From positions 248,001-312,000 of the forward strand of contig NZ_MWQI01000003.1 in assembly GCF_002210345.1 (NCBI RefSeq): a DNA stretch of 64,000 bases, read 5' to 3'. Position 1 is the stretch's first letter. Each line of letters starts with the position of its first letter. This document shows positions 53,435 to 60,203 of this stretch, piece after piece. A program made the translations under genes and the position numbers. The notes beneath the pieces are model-generated. The model saw nothing but the letters and a program-made list of their open reading frames with translations. It was not told the origin of the DNA and made no database searches. The DNA comes from Fibrobacter sp. UWB4 (GTDB taxonomy: Bacteria > Fibrobacterota > Fibrobacteria > Fibrobacterales > Fibrobacteraceae).

Positions 53435-54475
53435 GTGTTATCTATATGGACGGAGAATGTTTCTTCGTCCGTAAAAGATGGAGATTTTAGAGTGGATATA
53501 GATGACGAGTGCTTGTTCGAAACATACGACCGTGTAAACGATGTCGAAAGTGCCAGGAAAAAGTTCGAGGGGCAAAAGTATCTCGATCCTCGGTGTGATC
53601 CCGCATTCAGGGCGCTGCTTGACAGCGAAGACGCGCTCATGAACTTTTTGAACGCAATTCTGCATTTTGAAGGCGAAAATGCAATTCAGTCGCTGACCTA
53701 TACGGTTCAACAGGACGAAATTTTCCATCTGCCGGAGCCATACCGAGTCAAGTTCGATATTGGAGCGAGGACCAGAGCGGGAAAGCGGATTGATGTCGAA
53801 ATGCAAAAACTCAAGTTGAACGATTACATCGACCGCATGATGATATACAATGCTTTTTTGCTGTTGAGGGCGAAGAACGACTACAACAAGGATATAGGCT
53901 TTCGGAATATTCCTGACGCAAAAAAGGAAAAGTTCCGTTACAAGTTGCCAGAAATATATTCTATTTGGATCATGGATCATCCTGTTCAGTTTATGGAGAA
54001 TGTTTATCGGGATGAAATCGGTCTTTACAATCAGTCCAGCATCGGCAGGGTTGGCTGCGTTCCAATTTCTGCAAAAAATAAGTATATTATTGTAGACCTA
54101 ACCAAGTTTAATAAGCTGAAAGACAAGCTCGAAACGGACGAGGATCGTTGGCTTTATATCTTGAAGAATGCGGGTTCTTCAAGCTCGCTGCCGGAATTCG
54201 ACAATCCGACTTTCGAAGATGCCTTGAGGCGAATTGAATGCGATACGGCAAGCGACGAACTCTTAATCAGGCAGGCGAATATGAAAGATTTCCTCTACGC
54301 ATATAGTGACGCTATTGATGAAAGCTTCGAAAAGGGTGTAGAAAAGCAACGTATTGATGGTGAGAAAAAAAGAGATAATGCGATAAAATCGCTGCTATCT
54401 CAAAAAGTCGCTCCAGATGTTATTGCAAATGCGTTCGGCATTACTGTTGAACAAGTTCTCGGCATAAAAGAATAG
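53435..54475 (+). CDS. Rpn-family PD-(D/E)XK nuclease (recombination-promoting nuclease / PDDEXK_2)
   Basis: 346 residues. The family opening KYLDPRCDPAFRALLDSEDALMNFLNAIL is at 48-76, so the first about 45 residues are an unusual extension and the GTG at 53435 may not be the true start. Nuclease residues: D108 (VKFDIG), E122 and Q124 (RIDVEMQ), the D...E-x-Q signature. The tail MKDFLYAYSDAIDESFEKG begins at an internal ATG (54281, residue 283). In E. coli relatives, RpnA promotes RecA-independent recombination, and an internal start makes a small C-terminal inhibitor. Three detached fragments of this gene lie downstream (55867, 58907, 60074). Confidence 0.85.
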   Translation: MLSIWTENVSSSVKDGDFRVDIDDECLFETYDRVNDVESARKKFEGQKYLDPRCDPAFRALLDSEDALMNFLNAILHFEGENAIQSLTYTVQQDEIFHLPEPYRVKFDIGARTRAGKRIDVEMQKLKLNDYIDRMMIYNAFLLLRAKNDYNKDIGFRNIPDAKKEKFRYKLPEIYSIWIMDHPVQFMENVYRDEIGLYNQSSIGRVGCVPISAKNKYIIVDLTKFNKLKDKLETDEDRWLYILKNAGSSSSLPEFDNPTFEDALRRIECDTASDELLIRQANMKDFLYAYSDAIDESFEKGVEKQRIDGEKKRDNAIKSLLSQKVAPDVIANAFGITVEQVLGIKE

Positions 54476-54566
54476 TGATTGAAATATTTTACGGCGCTTC
54501 GTAATGACAGATGGTATAGCAAACATTGCTCGCTCTGCCATTATGGATAGAGACAATGATATGAAA

Positions 54567-54596
54567 AGAGAACTCCAATCGGGGTTCTTTTTTTTG
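54567..54596 (+). terminator. Terminator after the Rpn gene
   Basis: AGAACTCC-AATC-GGGGTTCT followed by T8. The same hairpin follows the pilin segment at 55763. Confidence 0.85.
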
Positions 54597-54623
54597 CGTG
54601 GATTAGCAATAAACTATAAAATA

Positions 54624-55035
54624 CTACATCATTTCTGCAGCGAATTCTTCTAGTGTTTTTTGCTGTATTATCGGAAAATCCACTTGCTTGAGTTCTGCAA
54701 AATGAGCATCATTTGTCACAATATAATCGGCCTGACATGCGAAAGCGCAATCAACAAACTTGTTATCGTCGGGATCTTTTTTTATAAGGTTGAGCTTGAA
54801 AAAAGGATCTTTATGGATTACATTCTCAGAAAATTCAAGGACCTTTAAAAACAGGTTTGCAACTAGAGGCGAAGCATGTGAACCAAGAATTTCTTCATAT
54901 TCATGCATTATTTCGTTGGAAAGGCATAGCGTATACTCCTCATTTATGAATTTTTCATAAAGGATACACACTATGGCGTCCTAATATTTGCAAAACGGCG
55001 TTTGTATCAATAACGACTTTCAATGATTTATCCAC
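54624..55035 (-). pseudogene. Frameshifted PIN-domain toxin gene
   Basis: Two adjacent frames together encode a full PIN ribonuclease. The first (GTG 55035 or TTG 55023) reads KVVIDTNAVLQILGRHSVYPL then TGA; the second, from about 54973, reads ILYEKFINEEYTLCLSNEIMHEYEEILG and later KKDPDDNKFVDCAFACQADYIVTND. The catalytic Asp of VIDTN lies in the first frame and D-x-x-D residues in the second, so a one-base shift near 54970-54975 separates them. The GTG overlaps the stop of the antitoxin gene, as usual for such pairs. Toxin is probably inactive, unless the shift is a sequence error. Confidence 0.8.
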
Positions 55036-55249
55036 GATATGGAGTCCGTAGATGTTCAGTTTGCAGTTCGTCAAGTCGTTTTTGGTCTAATGATCCATCA
55101 GTCCACAAGCGGTCCAACTCATTTTCCAAACGCTGTGCATAGAATTTTTTAAGCGTTTTCATTAAGGCGCTAAGTTCCTCTTCGCTGGAAACGCTGGCAA
55201 ATGATTTTAATATCAGCATTTGTGCTGGATTTATTTCCGTTAGAGTCAT
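55028..55249 (-). CDS. Probable antitoxin of the PIN module
   Basis: 73-residue acidic helical protein: NPAQMLILKSFASVSSEEELSALMKTLKKFYAQRLENELDRLWTDGSLDQKRLDELQTEHLRTPYRG. This pattern (a hydrophobic start, then a coiled helical body and DELWxDGxLDQERLDEL-like segment) is common for small proteins encoded directly upstream of PIN toxins. Its stop overlaps the toxin start. The gene is open while the toxin is frameshifted. Confidence 0.7.
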   Translation of the reverse strand: MTLTEINPAQMLILKSFASVSSEEELSALMKTLKKFYAQRLENELDRLWTDGSLDQKRLDELQTEHLRTPYRG

Positions 55250-55368
55250 ATTAAACGCCTTTTTGAGAACTACCCAATTCTAATATACATTTTTGAGGCT
55301 TTGATGCAATTTTCCCCCAGTGTTCATGAGATTCTATGAAGTCTTTTTCACTCATTTTCCTTAGATTC

Positions 55369-55731
55369 TACGTGAAGTTGCAGGATGCTTACGCCGCAGA
55401 ATCCAATAAGCTTGGCACTTGGGCTCTTATCGGCTACACAGCTCCGGGCACCAAAAAGACGGCAAATGAATTTTCTTCTACCGTTTTCAAATACACCGGT
55501 GGTATGAGTGACGCTGTTGAATTGAAGGCTGAAGGTGCCGAAGCTCAAACAGGCGCATGGGTTGCTGAAGCTCTTACAGCATTAAATGACTGCCCAGAAA
55601 AAGCTACATGGTCTATCGCAGTCACTGGCGCAACCACAGGTGTGACTTATGCAAACACCTATTCTAGTGATGATTGCAAGCCGTTGACTCCGAATTTTGA
55701 AAACATCGGTACCAAGGCTGCTAAGGAATAA
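55369..55731 (+). pseudogene. Promoterless pilin segment lacking the N-terminal third (candidate silent cassette A)
   Basis: From position 55369 the DNA matches the intact pilin gene exactly over a 20-base block, TACGTGAAGTTGCAGGATGC, then codes a pilin globular domain: YVKLQDAYAAESNKLGTWALIGY, a variable middle with ALNDC, and ends CKPLTPNFENIGTKAAKE. The leader, assembly helix and about 46 residues of the intact gene are absent; upstream codons (from ATG 55336) have no pilin similarity. A terminator follows at 55763. It could not make a functional pilin by itself. Confidence 0.85.
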
Positions 55732-55762
55732 TCCGTAATAGCATTACGATTAAAGCTTAAAA

Positions 55763-55793
55763 AGAGAACTCCAATCGGGGTTCTCTTTTTTTT
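55763..55793 (+). terminator. Terminator after pilin segment A
   Basis: AGAGAACTCC-AATC-GGGGTTCTCT then T8; core identical to the terminator at 54567. Confidence 0.88.
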
Positions 55794-55866
55794 GCAACCT
55801 AGCAACATTTAAAAAAGCCAACTCATTCAAGAGATGGCTTCACACATAAAATTAGTCAAATTACGA

Positions 55867-56073
55867 TTATTTTGCCGCCTTAGCCGCCATCGTCTTCTGC
55901 AGTTCCAATACTTTTTCTTTGGGCAAATGCGAATACTTCACGATTTTTTCAATAGGCACGTTGTCGGCAAGCATATCGTGTGCAATAGCTTCACGCTCGT
56001 TATTCCGCCCCTTTTCAAAGCTTTCGTCAATGGAATCACTATATGCGTAGAGGAAATCTTTCATAGCAAACAA
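55867..56073 (-). pseudogene. Detached Rpn C-terminal fragment (possible RpnS-like small protein)
   Basis: 68-residue open frame FAMKDFLYAYSDSIDESFEKGRNNEREA then ADNVPIEKIVKYSHLPKEKVLELQK. It starts at the same Met-Lys-Asp-Phe point as the internal ATG of the intact Rpn gene (54281) but has a different tail, shared with the fragment at 58969. No nuclease domain upstream. Either a decay product or a free-standing relative of the small intragenic inhibitor described for Rpn proteins. GAGG lies 11 bases before the ATG. Confidence 0.7.
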
Positions 56074-56218
56074 GACCTCACTTAATCCAAAAGAAAAATA
56101 AAAAATGGCTGATTCCTCGTCAATATATCTATCAATCCGTTAAAAGCAGAGGATTAGTATTCAATAGGTTTGCAAAAAAAAAGACAAAGAATGTATTTTT
56201 ATTAAAAAGAGGTCTATT

Positions 56219-56449
56219 ATGGCGACAGCAACACTAGAAGAAATGGATGTAGTTGATGCATACGCAGTGCTTATACGTTCTTTAAGCGACGTTCAAAGGA
56301 ACGCCTTGATAGAGAGGCTTCTTTTGGATTTGGAACGAGACGAGCATAAAACAAAAAAATCCCTTCGTTCCCTAAAAGGGATTCTGTCGTCTAACGAGAA
56401 TTACGACACGCTGCGCACAGAGGCTTTGGATGAAAAATACCGCTTATGA
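56219..56449 (+). CDS. Probable antitoxin of a second PIN module
   Basis: 76 residues, helical and charged: VVDAYAVLIRSLSDVQRNALIERLLLDLERDEHKTKKSLRSLKGILSSNE. An AAAGAGG-type site stands about 8 bases before the ATG. Its stop overlaps the next ATG (ATGA at 56446-56449), the classical toxin-antitoxin junction. Family not recognised. Open, in contrast to the truncated toxin. Confidence 0.7.
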   Translation: MATATLEEMDVVDAYAVLIRSLSDVQRNALIERLLLDLERDEHKTKKSLRSLKGILSSNENYDTLRTEALDEKYRL

Positions 56450-56610
56450 AAGTCTTTGTAGATACAAATGTTATTCTTGATTTTCTATTTGATCGAGATT
56501 CTACCCAAGCGACAAGTACACTATTTGAAAAAATTGAAAATAGAAACTTAGACGCCTACAACAGCATAGGAACCTCCACCGCCATTGTAAATGACATCTA
56601 CCGAAGATAA
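56446..56610 (+). pseudogene. Truncated PIN-domain toxin
   Basis: 54 residues, KVFVDTNVILDFLFDR then ATSTLFEKIE and GTSTAIVNDIYRR before TAA at 56608. The opening is the PIN active-site strand with the catalytic Asp of VDTN, but the remaining about 80-90 residues, with the other acidic residues, are missing. Overlaps the antitoxin gene by 4 bases. Confidence 0.85.
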
Positions 56611-56676
56611 ATGGTCTTGAGGGGAAGTAACGTCTTCTGGATTCATATATGACATAAAAAAATTCTACTTAAAAAG

Positions 56677-56701
56677 AAAAAGCCCACCCTGATGGGTGGG
56701 C
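56677..56701 (-). terminator. Terminator of pilin segment B
   Basis: On the minus strand GCCCACCC-ATCA-GGGTGGGC then TTTTTCTTTTT, 20 bases past the segment's stop codon. Confidence 0.9.
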
Positions 56702-56720
56702 CGTGAACTTCTAAATAAAA

Positions 56721-57125
56721 TTAGTCGTCGTAACCCTTAGAAGAGAGGGCATCGAAGGTCGGAGTAAGTGGCTTGCAGTTTGTAGAGACTTCAGCCTTGT
56801 AAAGCAAGCTATTTCCGTTGCTAGCAGCTTTTGCGGAAACTTTCCAGTTTGCAGCAGCTGCAGTTGTTGCAGTCTGAATAGCGCATTCGTTCAAAGCAGC
56901 AACATTAACAGCACCCCAAACGGCTTCTTCTGCAAAAGCGTCGTCTCCACTAAGAGCCTTACCTTCAGCATCAGCAATTGCAGGAGAAGTACCTGCATAA
57001 TACTTGAAGTTTGTGGTTTCACCAATATCGCCAGCGGACTTTGCACCCGGAGCGACGTAACCGATTAACTTCCAAGAGCCGACCTTGTTCGCTTCAGATG
57101 CATAAGCATCCTGCAACTTCACGTA
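56721..57125 (-). pseudogene. Promoterless pilin segment lacking the N-terminal third (candidate silent cassette B)
   Basis: On the minus strand the same 20-base block (57125-57106) opens a pilin globular domain: YVKLQDAYASEANKVGSWKLIGYVAPG, variable middle with ALNEC, ending CKPLTPTFDALSSKGYDD. Leader and assembly helix are missing. The frame stays open upstream to about 57185 but shows no pilin similarity there. It lies 61 bases downstream of hipA in the same direction and has its own terminator, so it may be transcribed from the hip operon but could not give a normal pilin. Confidence 0.85.
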
Positions 57126-57186
57126 GTATCCGTCTAATACCTTACCATTTCTTAGTACAGTTCTCGAAATACAAACAGCGTTTCTC

Positions 57187-58416
57187 TTATATCCTCAAAA
57201 TATTTTTCTCTATGAGTTCAATAGTAGCTGAGTGAGCTTTTAACGAAGGATCTTCTTTAATCATATTGAACGCATCACTCAGCTTGGCTATAATTTCATC
57301 GTAACAGCTCAAAATAGTTTTGGGTTTTAACGCAAGTTGGCTTGCCAATAGTTCCAGATCTTCACGGTTTATTTTTTTGAATTCGTAATGTTTTCCGAAT
57401 TTCATAGAAACTTTACGGGTAAGATTTGGATAAATGATCGTGCTAACGGTATCGTATATCGGAGCTAGTTGAACCTTCTTATCGCGAAATACCAAGGAAT
57501 AGTTTTTCCCATGTGCATCGCAGTTGCCAATTACGAGATTGAAAATCGCATACTGAATGAACTTTCGTGTTTCCGTAATCGGAATGGTCGTATTATTTTT
57601 TACAAGGTTATAAATATCAACTAGGCTTGGGCCTCCGTCATTTTGATATTTTCGATCGCTCAATATACCCAAAGCTTGACACGCGTCTTCCTGATGAATT
57701 CTTGAAATAGAATTTTTTTCGTGAACACGGTCGTAACGCTCAATTAAAAGAAACTCGGTTCCGTACATCTGCTTGAGTTCTGTTTTAGATGTCGGCAGTC
57801 CACAATTTTCAGCAAGCTTGGAACATATATACTCGTTCGCCGAAAGATTTGACAACTCACCAATCCCGGTTGGCTTTACAATGTGCGTTGACGGCGCACC
57901 ATTTTTGGGCAAGTAAAACTTGCCATCCATATATGTCAACGGAAGTTTTTCTTGCGCACCGGCAAGCGATAAACGGAGTTTATCCTTCGCTTTCAACAAA
58001 GGGCGTGTATTTATATTCTGAATATACTCTGCTAATTTTTTCTCAGCTAACAGATCATAGTTGTCTGGAGAAAATTCATAGGTATTTTTTATTTTGTTCG
58101 ACTCGTGTTCCGGTAAAATCGAAATCAATCCAGCGCATTCACCGCCGAGTTCCTTTAACAGTTTGAATGTACTTGTTTCTGATATGTGCAGGTATTCAGA
58201 AATCCTTTTTTTTACGTCTCCTTCAGGCAACAGCCCCTCAAAGAACGGAAGACATTCCTTCTGAGAAAATTCGGTTTTGTCAAGCGGGAGCGAAAGCGAC
58301 AAGGGAATTTTTCCTGCGTTTATGTATGCGTCGTCATACGAAAAAACGACACCCTTTTCTGCGGTGGATGACAGATATCCAGCCAGACGGTCACCCAAGT
58401 ATACAGATAGTTTCAC
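57187..58416 (-). CDS. hipA: HipA-family serine/threonine kinase toxin
   Basis: 409 residues, full length. N-terminal domain GDRLAGYLSST...PFFEGLLPEGDVKKRI, then kinase features: LRLSLAGAQEKLPL (147-160; S150 matches the autophosphorylated Ser of E. coli HipA), HIVKPT with K181, LLIERYDR, RIHQEDACQALG, catalytic loop GNCDAHGKNYSL (D300) and APIYDTVST (D322, Mg-binding). E. coli HipA phosphorylates GltX to induce dormancy; this one probably acts on a tRNA synthetase or other cytosolic target. It overlaps hipB by 4 bases. No lesion seen, the only apparently complete toxin of the island. Confidence 0.93.
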   Translation of the reverse strand: MKLSVYLGDRLAGYLSSTAEKGVVFSYDDAYINAGKIPLSLSLPLDKTEFSQKECLPFFEGLLPEGDVKKRISEYLHISETSTFKLLKELGGECAGLISILPEHESNKIKNTYEFSPDNYDLLAEKKLAEYIQNINTRPLLKAKDKLRLSLAGAQEKLPLTYMDGKFYLPKNGAPSTHIVKPTGIGELSNLSANEYICSKLAENCGLPTSKTELKQMYGTEFLLIERYDRVHEKNSISRIHQEDACQALGILSDRKYQNDGGPSLVDIYNLVKNNTTIPITETRKFIQYAIFNLVIGNCDAHGKNYSLVFRDKKVQLAPIYDTVSTIIYPNLTRKVSMKFGKHYEFKKINREDLELLASQLALKPKTILSCYDEIIAKLSDAFNMIKEDPSLKAHSATIELIEKNILRI

Positions 58417-58634
58417 TTTTCAGCCTCATTTTCAGAAATATGCAATTTCAAACCAAGCATTTTCATCACCTGAAGAACTTTTCCCAAGTGAAGCGACTCT
58501 TTGCCGTTTTCCAAATCCGAGAGGAACCGAATTCCGACACCACAAAAAGCGGCACAGTCCGCTTGAGTGAGGTTCAAACTCTTTCTGCGATTACGGATTA
58601 CATCAGATATATTTTTTATGCTAGCGACATCCAT
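58413..58634 (-). CDS. hipB: HipB-like HTH antitoxin/repressor
   Basis: 73 residues with an HTH_3 (Xre) domain: VIRNRRKSLNLTQADCAAFCGVGIRFLSDLENGKESLHLGKVLQVMKMLGLKL. Would bind HipA and repress the operon. The start ATG (58634) is 13 bases from the first of three palindromic operators. Overlaps hipA by ATGA. Confidence 0.93.
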   Translation of the reverse strand: MDVASIKNISDVIRNRRKSLNLTQADCAAFCGVGIRFLSDLENGKESLHLGKVLQVMKMLGLKLHISENEAEK

Positions 58635-58646
58635 ATTTCAAATATA

Positions 58647-58765
58647 ATATTCCCGAACGGGAATATCAACGAAATTTGGGCTTGAAAATGCAAAAATTTT
58701 CCCGAACGGGAATATCGTCAAAATCGGGGCTTATAAAAGCAGAAAATATTCCCGAACGGGAATAT
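58647..58765 (-). promoter_or_regulatory. Three palindromic operators of the hipBA operon
   Basis: ATATTCCCGAACGGGAATAT at 58647-58666, ATTTTCCCGAACGGGAATAT at 58696-58715 and again the perfect form at 58746-58765. Centres are 49 and 50 bases apart, about five helical turns, so three HipB dimers would line up on one face. The outer and inner copies are perfect palindromes; the third extends to 26 bp. Confidence 0.85.
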
Positions 58766-58776
58766 TTTCCTCACAG

Positions 58777-59182
58777 TTAAACGCCTATAATCAATGCACT
58801 ATCTGGGTAAATGTCGGGGTTAGGACTTCGCCATCGGCGGGAACTGTAGCTGTGTATTGGAACGATCCTGCGTTGGTTTCTTTGACAGATTGCGGTCAAA
58901 TATTAATATATTATTGTAGACCTAACCAAGTTTAATAAGCGACGAACTCTTAATCAGGCAGGCGAATATGAAAGATTTCCTCTACGCATATAGTGACGCT
59001 ATTGATGAAAGCTTCGAAAAGGGGCGTGATGGCGAGCGTACTGCGACGGCGCTTGATATGCTTGCCGACAACGTGCCTATTGAAAAAATCGTGAAGTATT
59101 CGCATTTGCCCAAAGAAAAAGTATTGGAACTGCAAAAAAATTCTCGGCATTGACTCCGAACTTTACCAACATCGGTGCAATT
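58777..59182 (+). pseudogene. Pilin C-terminal remnant split by an Rpn fragment (candidate cassette C)
   Basis: 58777-58896 reads LNAYNQCTIWVNVGVRTSP then GTVAVYWNDPALVSLTDCG, and 59147-59182 reads ALTPNFTNIGAI. Joined, these match the last third of the pilins (LND-x-C ... DC ... LTPNF-x-NIG). Between them, 58897-59146 holds an Rpn-gene fragment. The remnant lacks the YVKLQ block and so is shorter than cassettes A and B. Confidence 0.75.
58907..59153 (+). pseudogene. Rpn-gene fragment inserted in a pilin remnant
   Basis: 58907-58939 is identical to 54083-54115 of the intact Rpn gene (33 bases); the match then jumps 137 bases and resumes at 54253, joined at a shared AAG. From ATG 58969 a 61-residue frame reads MKDFLYAYSDAIDESFEKGRDGERTA and ends VLELQKNSRH, its stop lying inside the pilin remnant. 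The tail matches the fragment at 55867, not the intact gene. Confidence 0.85.
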
Positions 59183-59186
59183 AGAG

Positions 59187-59310
59187 TGACTGCTTTGTCA
59201 TCTTATCACAAAGCGCTAATATGGATGGTCTCATTCTGAAAGATAGCCCAGCGAGTTCGACAGCATCCAGTAACGGAACAAGTTCTGAGAAAGAGCTTTC
59301 CGTCAAGCTC
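59187..59310. other. Unassigned sequence between pilin remnant and truncated AbiEii gene
   Basis: Minus-strand frame from about 59321 to 59185 is open (SSFSELVPLLDAVELAGLSF) and may be later, shifted sequence of the AbiEii gene or foreign sequence joined to it. Not identified. Confidence 0.3.
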
Positions 59311-59409
59311 TCACATGCCTCCTTTCAAAATTGCGGAATTGCCAAATTTTTGAGCGAAAAAATCAACAATCCACGACAATAGGGCTTCGGTGCTTTTAAA
59401 GTTCTCCAT
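59311..59409 (-). pseudogene. Truncated AbiEii-type nucleotidyltransferase toxin
   Basis: ATG at 59409 overlaps the end of the antitoxin gene; 32 residues read MENFKSTEALLSWIVDFFA then ILKGGM followed by TGA. LKGG(M/T) is the first conserved motif of AbiEii/AbiGii toxins, about residue 30 in whole proteins; everything after it, including the catalytic DLD region, is missing. Confidence 0.75.
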
Positions 59410-60001
59410 AAACGGTGTTCCTTACAAATGCTTTGAATCTTGGATTGGCGTAATGTTCCAAATACGAATCCAAAATTTCTTTTGATAACGTTGAAAAATT
59501 AATGTCTTGAAAAACATTAAAGTAAAATGTTTTTTTGTGCTGATAAAAATAGAGCGTGTCAAGGACCGCCTTTTCTGCAGTTGCGATCCGTACTCCATTT
59601 TCAAGAATCTTCGTCCCGAAGAACATGTTCTTTGATATTTTGGCGTACGAGATATTTACATCACCTTTATATTCACTGGCCTTTGATGTGACGATGCAAC
59701 TGATTAAAAATGGGCTTTCTGTGCCGATTAACTTATAAAACGCTAAAGCCGAACCGAAAGAAACATATGAATCCGTGCGAACTTTTGCCGAAAGAATCAT
59801 AGGATCGAAGTTCTGGGTTACATAAATGCCACGAGAATAGCGCTTTAGCAAATCTGCCTCTTCAAATTGCTTGATTTTAATCCAAAGCATTTGTTGACTA
59901 GATATGTTAAAAAGGGAGCTTAGCTCCGATAGCGAAAATACTCCACCCACTTTCGGGGCGAATTCAAGTAGTTTTTGAGCATTTTCAAGAGTTTTTTTCA
60001 T
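59396..60001 (-). CDS. AbiEi-family antitoxin (type IV TA)
   Basis: 201 residues from the ATG at 60001. N-terminal winged helix (GGVFSLSELSSLFNISSQQMLWIKIKQFEEADLLKRYSRGIYV) then the AbiEi domain (SFGSALAFYKLIG...NGVRIATAEKAVLDTLYFY). A longer start at 60040 would place half of the inverted repeat inside the gene and is less likely. In the type IV system the antitoxin represses its promoter; a 12-bp inverted repeat overlaps the start. The toxin gene downstream is truncated. Confidence 0.85.
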   Translation of the reverse strand: MKKTLENAQKLLEFAPKVGGVFSLSELSSLFNISSQQMLWIKIKQFEEADLLKRYSRGIYVTQNFDPMILSAKVRTDSYVSFGSALAFYKLIGTESPFLISCIVTSKASEYKGDVNISYAKISKNMFFGTKILENGVRIATAEKAVLDTLYFYQHKKTFYFNVFQDINFSTLSKEILDSYLEHYANPRFKAFVRNTVYGEL

Positions 60002-60044
60002 ATTGCTAGAAAATATAATAAAAGTTATACTATCTAGCAATATG
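59999..60044 (-). promoter_or_regulatory. Inverted repeat operator at the AbiEi start
   Basis: CATATTGCTAGA (59999-60010) and TCTAGCAATATG (60033-60044) are perfect 12-bp inverted repeats 22 bases apart, one half covering the start codon. AbiEi-type antitoxins bind paired inverted repeats, so autorepression is likely. Confidence 0.75.
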
Positions 60045-60073
60045 AAAGTTGATGGATGAAGAATAAAAAAATG

Positions 60074-60130
60074 TGTTTATCGGGATGAAATCGGTCTTTA
60101 CAATCAGTTCTGCGTCGGCAAGGTTGACTT
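60074..60130 (+). pseudogene. Short Rpn-gene fragment
   Basis: 60074-60108 is identical over 35 bases to 54001-54035 of the intact Rpn gene (coding VYRDEIGLYNQ), then continues with partial similarity. No open frame of useful length. Confidence 0.85.
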
Positions 60131-60203
60131 CTTTCCCGAAATATTCTATATCATGTAAGGATATGCAAAATTTAATCTACACTCTTATGAATAGGGAGAC
60201 TCG

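Noticed and set aside
53435-54475. Rpn gene as a true transposase of an insertion sequence
   Set aside because: No terminal inverted repeats or target duplication seen around 53.4-54.6 kb; the PDDEXK_2 'transposase' label is historical, and nuclease activity is the better supported role.
55336-55368. ATG at 55336 as a true start giving a short hydrophobic leader (MKSFSLIFLRF) on pilin segment A
   Set aside because: No ribosome binding site, no GF-x-x-x-E prepilin motif, and pilin similarity begins only at 55369; the hydrophobic run is too short for an assembly helix.
59220-59382. Plus-strand open frame MDGLILKDSPASS... across 59220-59382
   Set aside because: Antisense to the AbiEii remnant, which has the right start overlap and the LKGGM motif.
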